A DNA stretch of 64,000 bases from CALMEC01 sp963777565 (lineage in GTDB: Bacteria; Actinomycetota; Thermoleophilia; Miltoncostaeales; Miltoncostaeaceae). The notes beneath the pieces are model-generated. The model searched no databases. It saw nothing but the letters and a program-made list of their open reading frames with translations, and was not told where the DNA came from. Of the stretch, positions 51,275 through 59,509 are shown one piece after another. The translations under genes and the position numbers were made by a program. The stretch is taken from positions 310,001-374,000 of the forward strand of contig CAVZQZ010000006.1 in assembly GCA_963777565.1 (NCBI GenBank). Reading direction: 5' to 3'. Numbering within the stretch: position 1 is the first letter of the stretch; every line of letters starts with the position of its first letter.

Positions 51275-51967
51275 TCAGCGGGGTCGGATGGCCTCCGCGA
51301 CGAGGAGCCCCGCCGCGACGGAGAGGTTGAGGCTGTCGACCCGCCCCCGCATCGGGATCCGCACCAGGCGGTCGCACATCGACCGCACCCGGGGGCGGAG
51401 TCCTTCGCCCTCCGCACCCAGCACGATGATGGTTCCGGGGTCCCATTCCACCTCTCGGTAGTCCTCGCCCTCGGCCGAGTCGGCGCCGAACACCCAGCGG
51501 TCGGGCCCCTTGGCGTCGTGCAGGAAGCTCGCCACGTTGTCGACCTGGGCGATGAGGACGTGCTCCACCGCTCCCGCCGAGACCTTGCACACGGCACCGG
51601 TCACGCCGGGGGTTCCGCGTCGGGCCAGCACGATGCCGGCGGCGCCCAGCGCATCGACCACGCGGGCGATTGCCCCGAGGTTGCGCGGGTCCTGGACGCG
51701 GTCGAGGCAGAGCACCGGCCCGGGCGCGTCGAGGATGTCTGCGGCGTCGGCATACGCGTAGGGGTCGGTGAACGCCACGATCCCCTGGTGGTCGCTCGTG
51801 TCGGCCGCACGGCCGAGCTGCGCCTTGGTCGCCACGCGCGGATCGAGTGCCGCGACCCACTCCTCCCGGGCGAGATCGTGGAGCACCCACACGTCGTGCA
51901 CCCGCCGGCGGCCGGCGGAAACCAGTTCCCTGACCGGGTTTCGCCCGTAGACGACCTCGCGTGTCAC
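51275..51967 (-). CDS. rlmB: 23S rRNA 2'-O-methyltransferase, RlmB/SpoU family
   Basis: 230 residues. An N-terminal substrate-binding part (EVVYGRNPVRELVSAGRRRV) is followed by the SPOUT knot: VLCLDRVQDPRNLGAIARVV (motif 1), TIIVLGAEGEGLRPRVRSMC (motif 2) and IPMRGRVDSLNLSVAAGLLV (motif 3). RlmB methylates the 2'-OH of G2251 in E. coli 23S rRNA. The GTG start at 51967 overlaps the cysS stop (GTGA), so it is translated from the cysS mRNA. Confidence 0.93.
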   Translation of the reverse strand: MTREVVYGRNPVRELVSAGRRRVHDVWVLHDLAREEWVAALDPRVATKAQLGRAADTSDHQGIVAFTDPYAYADAADILDAPGPVLCLDRVQDPRNLGAIARVVDALGAAGIVLARRGTPGVTGAVCKVSAGAVEHVLIAQVDNVASFLHDAKGPDRWVFGADSAEGEDYREVEWDPGTIIVLGAEGEGLRPRVRSMCDRLVRIPMRGRVDSLNLSVAAGLLVAEAIRPR

Positions 51968-53370
51968 TGGCCGGACCGATAGACCTGCTGGCCCTCCGAC
52001 GTGTCGCGCACCTCGAACCCGAGCGCCACGATCGCGTCGCGCAGGCGGTCGGACTCGGCGAAGTCGCGCGCCATGCGGGCGGCGACGCGGGTGTCGGCGA
52101 GCGCCTGAACCTCGGCGGGCAACGCCGACTCCTCGTCGTCGAGCGACGTGAGTGCGAACACGTCGAGCAGCTCGAGCAGCACCCGCTTGGCCTCGCGCAG
52201 CTGGTCGGCGCCGGGACGCTCGGTGTCGAGGGCGTGATGGACCGTGCGGACGATCCCGTCGAGCGCGGCCCACGCCTCGGGCGTGTTGAAGTCGTCGTCG
52301 AGCGCCTCGAAGAACCGCTTGCGCCCGTCCATGAGGGCGGCGGTCAGCTCCGTGCTCGTGCCCTCGCCCGGCGACGCGATGCCCGCCGATAGGGCCCGCA
52401 GGGCGTTGCGGACACGGCCGGCGCGATGGCCGGCCTCCTCGAGCCGCTCGTCGGAGAACGGCAGCTTCGACCGGTAGTGGCTCGTGAGGAAGTACGCGAT
52501 GACGGTGTCACGCGGCCAGCGATCCACCACGTCGGCGAGCGCCGCGATGTTGCCGACGCTCTTCGCCATCTTCTCGCCGGCCAGCTCCAGCATCTCGTTG
52601 TGCATCCAGATCTTCGCGAAGGGCCGCCCGCGGGCCCCCTCCGACTGGGCGATCTCATTCTCGTGGTGCGGGAACGCCAGATCGATGCCGCCACCGTGGA
52701 TCTCGAACTCCACCCCCAGCAGCGTCTCGGCCATGGCGCTGCACTCGATGTGCCAGCCCGGACGGCCCGGCCCCCAGGGCGAGTCCCACCAGGTGTCCTC
52801 GTCGGGCTTGTGCCCCTTCCACAGCGCGAAGTCGAGTGGGCTCTCCTTGCCCTCCCCCGGCTCGTCGCTGCGCAGGTCCTCGAGCTTACGGCCCGAGAGC
52901 TTGCCGTACCCAGGGAAGCGCTCGACGCGGTAGTAGACGTCGCCGGCCGCCGCGTACGCCAGGCCCTTGTCGACGAGGTCGCCGATGAGCGCGATGATCT
53001 GGGGCATCGTCTCGGTGACCGTGGGCTCGTGGGTCGGTCGCCCCAGCCCAAGGCGGTTTGTGTCGTCGACGTACGCCTGCGAGTACTTGGCCGCCGCCTC
53101 GGTGCTCGAGATGCCCTCCCTCCGTCCGGCGTCGTAGATCTTGTCGTTGACGTCGGTCAGGTTGCAGACCAGCACCGCCCGCAGGCCACGCCGGTCGAGG
53201 AAGCGCTTGAGCACGGAGAACACCACAAACGGCCTTGCGTTGCCGATGTGGATTCGCGAGTAGACGGTGGGTCCGCACGCGTAGATGCGTACCACGCCGT
53301 CGGGGCCGACGGTCAAGGGCTCTTTGCGCTTGGTGAGCGTCGAGTAGATGCGCACCCCGGTGTCGGTCAT
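51964..53370 (-). CDS. cysS: Cysteinyl-tRNA synthetase
   Basis: 468 residues, class I synthetase charging tRNA-Cys. CGPTVY (Cys32, a zinc ligand) and HIGN (41-44) form the first signature; zinc-site ECSAMAETLLG and HGGGIDLAFPHHENEIAQSE lie in the middle; KMAKS at 267-271 is the KMSKS loop variant. The C-terminal helical domain (about 310-468) includes DDDFNTPEAWAAL. Its ATG overlaps the ispF stop (ATGA) and its stop overlaps the rlmB start. Full length, all key residues present. Confidence 0.97.
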   Translation of the reverse strand: MTDTGVRIYSTLTKRKEPLTVGPDGVVRIYACGPTVYSRIHIGNARPFVVFSVLKRFLDRRGLRAVLVCNLTDVNDKIYDAGRREGISSTEAAAKYSQAYVDDTNRLGLGRPTHEPTVTETMPQIIALIGDLVDKGLAYAAAGDVYYRVERFPGYGKLSGRKLEDLRSDEPGEGKESPLDFALWKGHKPDEDTWWDSPWGPGRPGWHIECSAMAETLLGVEFEIHGGGIDLAFPHHENEIAQSEGARGRPFAKIWMHNEMLELAGEKMAKSVGNIAALADVVDRWPRDTVIAYFLTSHYRSKLPFSDERLEEAGHRAGRVRNALRALSAGIASPGEGTSTELTAALMDGRKRFFEALDDDFNTPEAWAALDGIVRTVHHALDTERPGADQLREAKRVLLELLDVFALTSLDDEESALPAEVQALADTRVAARMARDFAESDRLRDAIVALGFEVRDTSEGQQVYRSGQ

Positions 53371-53837
53371 CGCTCCTCCACGAGCGCCACGGCGTGGCAG
53401 GCGATGCCCTCGCCCCGCCCCGTGTACCCCATCGCGTCGGTCGTGGTGGCGTGGACCGTGACCGGCGCGCCGGCGATCGCGGTGAGTGCGGCCTGCATCC
53501 TGTCGCGATACGGGGCCAGGCGTGGCCGCTCGCAGATGACCACGGCGTGGGCGTTGACGATCGCGCAGCCCTCATCGCGCACCCGATCGACGACGATCCC
53601 GAGTAGCCGGGCCCCGGAGGCCCCCGCCCACTCGGCGTCGCCCGGCGGGAAGAGCGCTCCGATGTCGGGACCACCCGTTGCGGACAGCAGCGCGTCGCAC
53701 AGGGCGTGTGCCACCACGTCGCCGTCGGAGTGGCCGACAAGCCCCTCCGGATGGTCGATCTCGACGGTGCCGAGCATCAGTGGCCTGCCTGGCCCGAGCC
53801 GGTGAGCGTCGACGCCGAGTCCCACGCGCACGCTCAT
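53367..53837 (-). CDS. ispF: 2-C-methyl-D-erythritol 2,4-cyclodiphosphate synthase
   Basis: 156 residues, the fifth step of the non-mevalonate isoprenoid pathway. GLGVDAHRL gives metal ligands Asp10 and His12, and GHSDGDVVAHALCDAL gives His44; GGPDIGALFPPGD and ATTTDAMGYTGRGEGIACHA complete the active site. Start at ATG 53837 overlaps the PHP gene stop; stop overlaps cysS. In many bacteria ispD and ispF adjoin; here a PHP and a PPOX gene lie between them. Confidence 0.96.
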   Translation of the reverse strand: MSVRVGLGVDAHRLGPGRPLMLGTVEIDHPEGLVGHSDGDVVAHALCDALLSATGGPDIGALFPPGDAEWAGASGARLLGIVVDRVRDEGCAIVNAHAVVICERPRLAPYRDRMQAALTAIAGAPVTVHATTTDAMGYTGRGEGIACHAVALVEER

Positions 53838-54688
53838 GCGATCGGCACCTGGGTCGCCTCCCGTCCACGAAACCGGGTGATGGTCTCGTACCCGGCCCCG
53901 CGCAGCGCCGCGACCGCGGTCGGATAGTCGCGGGCCACGTCCTCCGGGGCGTGGGCGTCGCTCGACAGGGTGGCCGGAACCCCTGCGGCGCGGAACCGCG
54001 CGAGCCAGTCGGGATCGGGATAGAGCTCGCGAATCGGCTTTCGCAGACCGGCGGAGGAGCACTCGATGGCGACGCCCGCGTCGGCGATTGCGGCGACCAA
54101 GTCGTCGAGGCGCTCGGTGAGCGTCGCCGGGAAGCGCTGGCCGAACACCTTGGGCAGGTCAGGATGGGCAAGCACGTCGTACAGGCCCGAGCCTGCGGCG
54201 GCGGCGAGCTGCTCGAGGTAGCGGTCCCACACCGCCTCGGCGGCGATGTGGTCGACGGCCGGGTCGTCGGGATCGTCGATGGCGAGCTCGTCGAGCCAGT
54301 GCACCGACCCGAGCACCACGTCGAACGGGTACGCCTGGATCACCGCCGCGATCTCGTCGCACCGGTCGGGCAGCCAGTCCATCTCGATCCCGAGGAGCAC
54401 GGGCAGGCCCGCGTCGTGCGCCTCGGTGAGCGCCGCGCAGTGCTCCGCGAGGTCCTCTGTCGCCTCGCCGCGCCACCACGGGCTGGGGTGCCACTCACGG
54501 GCGACGGTGAACCGGTGCACGTGCTCGGTCACGGCGATCTCCTGCACGGCCCGCGCGCGCGCCTGGTCGACGTACCGCCCGATCCAGCCGACCGATCGGG
54601 GTCCGCCGTGGGCCTCCCAACGGCGAGCGTCGCGTTCGCGCGCCGCCGGTCCGTCGGGCTGGAGATGCATGTGGTAATCGGTCAGCAC
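53834..54688 (-). CDS. PHP domain phosphoesterase, HisK-type histidinol-phosphatase-like
   Basis: 284 residues from GTG 54688: LTDYHMHLQPDG (metal His pair), EIAVTEHVHRFTVAREW, LLGIEMDWLPDRCDEIAAVI, FDVVLGSVHWLDELAIDDPD, LYDVLAHPDLPKVFGQRFPA and LSSDAHAPEDVARDYPTAVA. The metal ligand set of PHP trinuclear phosphatases is complete. HisK-type enzymes dephosphorylate histidinol phosphate, but similar proteins have other substrates; no his genes are near. Its stop overlaps the ispF ATG (ATGA). Confidence 0.85.
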   Translation of the reverse strand: MLTDYHMHLQPDGPAARERDARRWEAHGGPRSVGWIGRYVDQARARAVQEIAVTEHVHRFTVAREWHPSPWWRGEATEDLAEHCAALTEAHDAGLPVLLGIEMDWLPDRCDEIAAVIQAYPFDVVLGSVHWLDELAIDDPDDPAVDHIAAEAVWDRYLEQLAAAAGSGLYDVLAHPDLPKVFGQRFPATLTERLDDLVAAIADAGVAIECSSAGLRKPIRELYPDPDWLARFRAAGVPATLSSDAHAPEDVARDYPTAVAALRGAGYETITRFRGREATQVPIA

Positions 54689-54771
54689 GCCCGGGGAAGA
54701 TACGCGGTCCGCCCACGGCGCGAGCCGCCGCAGAGGCCGGCCAGGCACCCGCCCCGGTGTATCGTCGCCGC

Positions 54772-55179
54772 ATGCCTTCGGACCCGATCCCACCCGACAT
54801 CGAGGCGTTCCTGCGCGAGCCGAACCCGGCCGTGGTCGCGACCGTCCGCCGGGACGGGCGCCCCCACTCGGCGGCCACCTGGTACGACTGGGACGATGGT
54901 CGGGTGCTCCTCAACATGGATGCTTCGCGCGCCAGGCTGGGCTGGATGACGCCCGGCTCGCAGGTGTCGCTCACCGTCCTCGACCGCGACGACTGGTACG
55001 TGCACGTCACCCTCGAGGGCCGGGTGGCAGAACTTCGCGACGACCCCGACCTCGTCGACATCGACCAACTCTCCACCCGCTACCGCGGACAACCCTACCG
55101 CCTGCGCGACCGGCGGCGGGTGAGCGCCTGGATCGCCGTCGACGCCTGGCACGGGTGGGGGCAGCCCAGAGCGTCCTAG
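54772..55179 (+). CDS. PPOX class F420-dependent-like oxidoreductase
   Basis: 135 residues, split-barrel flavin/F420-binding protein: DIEAFLREPNPAVVATVRRD, GRPHSAATWYDWDDGRVLLN, MDASRARLGWMTPGSQVSLT, VLDRDDWYVHVTLEGRVAEL and DIDQLSTRYRGQPYRLRDRR. The PPOX-class pattern (ATVRxDGxPHxxxxW... R... NPxVxLxV) is clear. F420-dependent members are typical of actinobacteria. A TATCGT hexamer ends 7 bases before the ATG, pointing to a leaderless start. It converges with ispD, with 4 bases between stops. Confidence 0.87.
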   Translation: MPSDPIPPDIEAFLREPNPAVVATVRRDGRPHSAATWYDWDDGRVLLNMDASRARLGWMTPGSQVSLTVLDRDDWYVHVTLEGRVAELRDDPDLVDIDQLSTRYRGQPYRLRDRRRVSAWIAVDAWHGWGQPRAS

Positions 55180-55183
55180 CGGC

Positions 55184-55867
55184 TCAGTCGTACGGGAGCA
55201 GCAGCGTCTGGGCTTGCTCCAGGTCGGCCGGCGTGGTGACCTTGAGGTTGGGCGACCCCCAGGCCACGAGCCGCACGCGACCGCCGAGCGCCTCGACCAT
55301 CGACGCGCAGTCGGTGGCGGTCTCGAGCACCTCGTCGTCCGCCAGCTCGAAGGCGCGACGCAGCACATCCGCATGGAAGGCCTGTGGAGTCTGCGCCTGC
55401 CAGAGGCCCGCCCGGTCGACGGTGCCCTTGATGATCTGGTCCCGGTCGCCGTACTTCAAGGTGTCGGCGAGCGGCGTCGCCGCGATCGCTCCCTCCACGT
55501 CCACGAGGCCTTCGAGCACCGTCTCCACCAGCTGCGGCGTGATCAGCGGCCGGGCGGCGTCATGCACCAGGATCTCGGTCGCCTCCCTCGGCACCGCGGC
55601 CAGCGCCGCGGCCACGGATCGCTGACGGGTCGAGCCGCCGGACACCACGACGAGCCCCTCCCCGCCCGCCTCACCGACGGCCATCCGCATGGTGGTCTCG
55701 TGCCCCGGGGGCGCGGCCAGCACGATGCCGTCGATCAGGTCGCATTCGGCCAGCGCGATGAGGCTCCACGCGACGAGGGGCCGCCCGCCCATGGGCACGA
55801 GCGCCTTCGGCATCCGCACTCCCATGCGCACGCCCGAGCCCGCGGCGACGACGATCGCGAACGTCAT
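55184..55867 (-). CDS. ispD: 2-C-methyl-D-erythritol 4-phosphate cytidylyltransferase
   Basis: 227 residues, third step of the non-mevalonate pathway. VVAAGSGVRMGVRMPKALVP is the CTP-binding loop, ILVHDAARPLITPQLVETVL the middle signature, and WGSPNLKVTTPADLEQAQTL the C-terminal one. The ATG lies 6 bases after TATCCT, so the mRNA is likely leaderless. Transcribed on the same strand as ispF but separated from it by the PHP and (opposite strand) PPOX genes. Confidence 0.95.
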   Translation of the reverse strand: MTFAIVVAAGSGVRMGVRMPKALVPMGGRPLVAWSLIALAECDLIDGIVLAAPPGHETTMRMAVGEAGGEGLVVVSGGSTRQRSVAAALAAVPREATEILVHDAARPLITPQLVETVLEGLVDVEGAIAATPLADTLKYGDRDQIIKGTVDRAGLWQAQTPQAFHADVLRRAFELADDEVLETATDCASMVEALGGRVRLVAWGSPNLKVTTPADLEQAQTLLLPYD

Positions 55868-55889
55868 CACGGAAGGATACGTTGACGGG
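55868..55889. promoter_or_regulatory. Overlapping divergent -10 boxes of ispD and DUF72 genes
   Basis: AAGGATAC at 55873-55880 serves both ways: TATCCT (55879 to 55874) for the minus gene, 6 bases from its ATG, and GGATAC (55875-55880) for the plus gene, 9 bases from its GTG. Both mRNAs would be leaderless or nearly so, and the two promoters would exclude each other. Confidence 0.5.
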
Positions 55890-56618
55890 GTGAGCCTGCA
55901 CGTCGGCACGTCCGGTTGGGCGTACAAGGAGTGGAAGCCGGCCTTCTACCCCGCCGACGTCTCGCAGGACCGCTTCCTGGCGTACTACGGGTCGGTCCTG
56001 ACCGCCTGCGAGGTCAACGCGACGTTCTACCGACTGCAGTCCGAGTCGACGATGGGCCGCTGGGCGGCGGCCACGCCACCCTCGTTCCGGTTCGCCGTCA
56101 AAGCCCACCGACGCCTCACCCACACGCGGGCGATGGCATGGGGCGACGACGATCGCACGTTTCTCGCGCAGTTCCTCAGGTCGGTCGCGCCCCTCGGCGA
56201 GCGGCTCGGACCGGTGCTCCTGCAGTACCCGCCCACCAGACAGCGCGACGATCCCGGACTCGCCGCGGTGCTCGACGCCCTGCCGGCCGGCCTGGCGTTC
56301 GCCGTCGAGTTCCGGCACGACTCCTGGGTCGACCCCGAGGTGTTCGACCGCATCGCCGAGCGAGGCGGCACCGTCTGCATCTCCGAGACGGGCGGGGCGG
56401 TGCTCGACCGCCTGCCGCCGGGGCCGTTCGCCTACGTGCGGCTGCGGGCCGACCGCTACTCGGCCGACGCACGCAACGCGTGGCTCGACCTGCTGCAGCG
56501 CGAGGCCGCTGACCGGCCCGTCTACGCCTTCGCGAAGCACGAGGGGATCCCGGCGGGCGACCCGTTCGGCGGCATCGGCCTCGCGGAGTGGCTCGTCGGC
56601 CGGATCGCGGCGGCGTGA
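55890..56618 (+). CDS. DUF72 domain protein
   Basis: 242 residues: SLHVGTSGWAYKEWKPAFYP, YYGSVLTACEVNATFYRLQS, FRFAVKAHRRLTHTRAMAWG, AFAVEFRHDSWVDPEVFDRI and FAYVRLRADRYSADARNAWL. This is the TIM-barrel DUF72 (YecE-like) pattern with its TSGW, EVN-TFY, and EFRH-SW motifs. Function unknown despite wide conservation. GTG start; stop overlaps the next gene's ATG (TGATG), so coupled. Confidence 0.92.
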   Translation: MSLHVGTSGWAYKEWKPAFYPADVSQDRFLAYYGSVLTACEVNATFYRLQSESTMGRWAAATPPSFRFAVKAHRRLTHTRAMAWGDDDRTFLAQFLRSVAPLGERLGPVLLQYPPTRQRDDPGLAAVLDALPAGLAFAVEFRHDSWVDPEVFDRIAERGGTVCISETGGAVLDRLPPGPFAYVRLRADRYSADARNAWLDLLQREAADRPVYAFAKHEGIPAGDPFGGIGLAEWLVGRIAAA

Positions 56619-57517
56619 TGCACGAATCCGTTCCCGAGCGCGTCGTCCACATGGTGACCTCCAACCACGGTGCGGACGGCGAACGGTGGCTCGAGGAACT
56701 CCCGGCGATCATCGCGCGGGTGGCCGACCGATGGGGCCTCACCGAGTTCGAGCCGGTGCTCTCGGGCGGCGCCGTCGCGTACGTCGCACCCGTGACATGG
56801 CGCGGCACCACCCCCGCGGTGCTCAAGGTGAGCTTCGTGGACGACGAGACGCGCTACGAGGCGGATGCCCTGCGCGCCTGGGGCGGCCATGGCGCGGTTC
56901 GGCTGCTCGACCACGACCCCGAGGACGGGGCGTTGCTGCTGGAGCGGCTGATCCCCGGGACGGCGCTGACCGAGCACCCCGACCGTGACGAGGCGGTGGG
57001 CATCGCCTGCGACCTGCTGCGGCGGCTGTGGACCGCGCCCCGCGCCGACCATCGCTTCACCCGGGTTGCCGATCTCGCGGCGGGATGGGCGCTGGAGCTC
57101 CCAACGCGGTGGGCCGTGCTCGGCGGCCCGTTTGACGAGGCGCTCGTGACCCATGCCGCCGCCCAATGCCGGGAGCTCGCGACGCCCAACCGGCCGCAGG
57201 TGATCGCCAACCGCGACTTCCACCTGGGCAACGTGCTGGCGGCCGAACGCGCGCCGTGGCTGATGATCGACCCCAAACCGCTCGCGGGCGAGCCGGCGTT
57301 CGACGCGGGCCACCTCGTGCTGACGCTCCTGCCCGACACGCCCTCGGATGACAACGCCGACGCCGTGATCCGCCGCATCGCCGGCGGGCTCGGCCAGACG
57401 CCCGATCGGGTGCGAATGTGGGCATACGTCCGCGCCGTCGAGAACGCGCTGTGGGCAGCTGCGACGGGCGTCGACGACCCGGCCGGATTCGTCGCGGCAG
57501 CCGCCGCCCTGGCCTGA
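56618..57517 (+). CDS. APH(6)/hydroxyurea-kinase family phosphotransferase
   Basis: 299 residues of the aminoglycoside/hydroxyurea antibiotic resistance kinase family. TTPAVLKVSF holds the ATP Lys70; IANRDFHLGN has catalytic Asp200 with the downstream Asn, and MIDPKPLAGEPAFDAGHLVL supplies the metal Asp218. This group includes streptomycin 6-kinases, but many chromosomal members are uncharacterised. It starts on the last base of the DUF72 stop, so it belongs to that transcript; no drug-resistance cassette context is seen. Confidence 0.88.
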   Translation: MHESVPERVVHMVTSNHGADGERWLEELPAIIARVADRWGLTEFEPVLSGGAVAYVAPVTWRGTTPAVLKVSFVDDETRYEADALRAWGGHGAVRLLDHDPEDGALLLERLIPGTALTEHPDRDEAVGIACDLLRRLWTAPRADHRFTRVADLAAGWALELPTRWAVLGGPFDEALVTHAAAQCRELATPNRPQVIANRDFHLGNVLAAERAPWLMIDPKPLAGEPAFDAGHLVLTLLPDTPSDDNADAVIRRIAGGLGQTPDRVRMWAYVRAVENALWAAATGVDDPAGFVAAAAALA

Positions 57518-57558
57518 GCGTGCGGCCGCGCGCGCCCGGGACCACTATTCTTCGGCCC

Positions 57559-57834
57559 ATGACGACGCGCGAGGAACTCGACGCCCTAAGCTCGAAGGAG
57601 CTGCACGACCGTGCCGTCCGGCGGGCCGAGCGACACCTGGACGTGAAGTTCTTCTACGAGCTGCTCGAGACCCTGCCGATCGCCGAGGCGTCGCTCGGCG
57701 ACACCGCGCGGAGCAATGCGGACGTCTCCAAGGTCGTCGCGCTGCTGCACGACCTGGCCGACTCCGACGAGGGCGGACTGGCCGAGGTCCTTCGGCCCTT
57801 CTACATCGAGTACCTGCTCGAGCACAACGCGTAG
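57559..57834 (+). CDS. Conserved helical hypothetical protein (91 aa)
   Basis: MTTREELDALSSKELHDRAV, RRAERHLDVKFFYELLETLP, IAEASLGDTARSNADVSKVV, ALLHDLADSDEGGLAEVLRP, FYIEYLLEHNA. All helical and acidic, without membrane spans. TATTCT ends 7 bases before the ATG, giving a leaderless start. Appears conserved in composition with actinobacterial proteins I have seen but has no assigned family that I can name. Confidence 0.7.
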   Translation: MTTREELDALSSKELHDRAVRRAERHLDVKFFYELLETLPIAEASLGDTARSNADVSKVVALLHDLADSDEGGLAEVLRPFYIEYLLEHNA

Positions 57835-57865
57835 GACGGCCGCGCGGGGTGCGGGCAACCGCCGG

Positions 57866-58249
57866 TTAGCGTCGTCGGCGGGAGCCGTTGGCGAGTTCGG
57901 CCCGCCGCTCCTTGATGCGGTGGCCGACGGCGACGATGGCCTCGACCGCCGGCAGAAGCTCCCGTCCGAGGTCGGTGAGCTCGTACTCCACGGTTGGCGG
58001 GCTGGTGTCCATGACCCGCCGGTCCACCACCCCGTCGGCGTGCAACCGTCGCAGGCGGGCGGACAGCACCTTCGCCGAGACCCCGCCGATGTCGCCGCGA
58101 AGCTCGTTGAAGCGGCGTGGTCCCTCCCGCAGGTACCAGAGGATGTTCGGGGTCCAGGCACCGCCCATGAACGCCATGCACTCGGTCAGCGGACAGACTT
58201 CGGGCGGCGGCTGCACCCGGCTCGGACGGTATTTCACCTTCGTGCCCAT
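57866..58249 (-). CDS. HxlR family winged-helix regulator
   Basis: 127 residues: EVCPLTECMAFMGGAWTPNI, LWYLREGPRRFNELRGDIGG, VSAKVLSARLRRLHADGVVD, RRVMDTSPPTVEYELTDLGR, ELLPAVEAI. HxlR fold with the redox- or ligand-sensing CP near the start (VCPLTEC) and the wing YELTDLGREL. Divergent from a nitronate monooxygenase gene, with palindromic sites in the gap; it likely controls both. Note two cysteines at the N-terminus, which in YodB/HypR-type members sense electrophiles. Confidence 0.9.
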   Translation of the reverse strand: MGTKVKYRPSRVQPPPEVCPLTECMAFMGGAWTPNILWYLREGPRRFNELRGDIGGVSAKVLSARLRRLHADGVVDRRVMDTSPPTVEYELTDLGRELLPAVEAIVAVGHRIKERRAELANGSRRRR

Positions 58250-58250
58250 C

Positions 58251-58319
58251 GGTAACAAGAGGTTACCAGCAGGTGACCGGCACTTGCTTGCCGAGTGTGA
58301 TCTGGTGACTTACGGTAAG
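58251..58319. promoter_or_regulatory. Palindromes between HxlR and nitronate monooxygenase genes
   Basis: GGTAAC (58251-58256) and GTTACC (58262-58267) flank a 5-base centre directly at the HxlR start codon; CTTAC-G-GTAAG (58309-58319) lies 4 bases before the other gene's ATG. Both share GTAA/TTAC halves, as expected for one regulator binding at both promoters. Confidence 0.6.
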
Positions 58320-58322
58320 CAC

Positions 58323-59462
58323 ATGACGAGAATGCCCAGGACATCGACGGGGGGGTGGCCGGATACGCGGGTCAGTGCGATGCTCGGGATCCGCTATCCC
58401 ATCATCCAGGGACCATTCGGAGGCGGACTCTCCACATCGCAGCTGGTGGGGGCGGTCGCCCGGGCGGGCGGCCTGGGTTCCTACGGCGCGCACTACGTCA
58501 AGCCCGATCAGATCCCGCCGCTCGTCGACGAGCTCCGTGTCGCGACCGGCGGCTGGCAGTTCGCGGTGAACCTCTGGGTCGAGACGCACGATCTGCCGGA
58601 ACCCGAGATGGACCGGACGCGCTTCGACACCGCCGTTCGCGCCCTCGCCCCGGTCTACGAGGTGAGCGGCACGGAGCCGCCCACCTATCCCGCGCGCTTC
58701 GCCCCGACCTTCGAGGAGCAGTTCGAGGCGCTCCTTCGCAACCCGCCGCCCGTGTTCAGCTTCGTCTTCGGCATCCCGCCGCAGTGGGTGCTGAATGCCT
58801 GCAGGGACCGGTCGATCGCGACGATCGGGACTGCGACGACGCCCGACGAGGTGGTGGCGCTCGACGACGCCGGCGCCGACGTGATCGTCGCATCAGGCTT
58901 CGAGGCCGGCGGGCACCGCGGTGCGTTCCTGGCCCACGCGGAGGATTCCCTCGTCGGGACGTTGCCGCTGGTACGGATCGCGGCCGAGGAGGTCGGCACG
59001 CCGATCGTCGCGGCCGGCGGGATCGCCGATGCCCGAGGGATCCTCGCCGCTCACGCGCTCGGCGCGGAGGGTGTGCAGATCGGCACCGCGTTCCTCGCAA
59101 CGGAGGAGTCGGGGGCGACGCCGGAGCACCGGGCGCTTCTTCACACCGACGCGGCCAGGCGGACGATCCTGACCCGCCAGTTCAGCGGCCGTCTCGGGCG
59201 CGGGCTGCGCAACCGGCTGACGGACGAGCTGGTGGGCGCCGACGCGATCGCCCCCTACCCGTATCAGGGGTACCTGTTGAAGCCGGTCATCGACGCCGCC
59301 CGCGCTCGTGGGGATACCAGCGTCGTGTCGATGTGGTCCGGGCAGGGCGCCCCCCTGATCCGCCACACGAGCGCCGCCGACCTGTTCGCGGACCTCGTCG
59401 CCGGGATGGAGGACCTGCTCGGTGCGGGCGCGAGCCGAACCGACCGCGCGAAACCCGCCTGA
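58323..59462 (+). CDS. Nitronate monooxygenase family protein (2-nitropropane dioxygenase-like)
   Basis: 379 residues, FMN-binding TIM barrel. MLGIRYPIIQGPFGGGLSTS opens the barrel, ARAGGLGSYGAHY follows, then VIVASGFEAGGHRGAFLAHA (the G-E-A-G-G-H motif with active-site His), VGTPIVAAGGIADARGILAA, and LGAEGVQIGTAFLATEES. These enzymes oxidise propionate 3-nitronate or related alkyl nitronates, using FMN and O2. Control by the divergent HxlR protein suggests a response to reactive electrophiles. Confidence 0.9.
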   Translation: MTRMPRTSTGGWPDTRVSAMLGIRYPIIQGPFGGGLSTSQLVGAVARAGGLGSYGAHYVKPDQIPPLVDELRVATGGWQFAVNLWVETHDLPEPEMDRTRFDTAVRALAPVYEVSGTEPPTYPARFAPTFEEQFEALLRNPPPVFSFVFGIPPQWVLNACRDRSIATIGTATTPDEVVALDDAGADVIVASGFEAGGHRGAFLAHAEDSLVGTLPLVRIAAEEVGTPIVAAGGIADARGILAAHALGAEGVQIGTAFLATEESGATPEHRALLHTDAARRTILTRQFSGRLGRGLRNRLTDELVGADAIAPYPYQGYLLKPVIDAARARGDTSVVSMWSGQGAPLIRHTSAADLFADLVAGMEDLLGAGASRTDRAKPA

Positions 59463-59509
59463 TCCTCGGGTGGCAGGGCGCCGGGCTCCGACGGCGCCTT
59501 GCCACCTCC

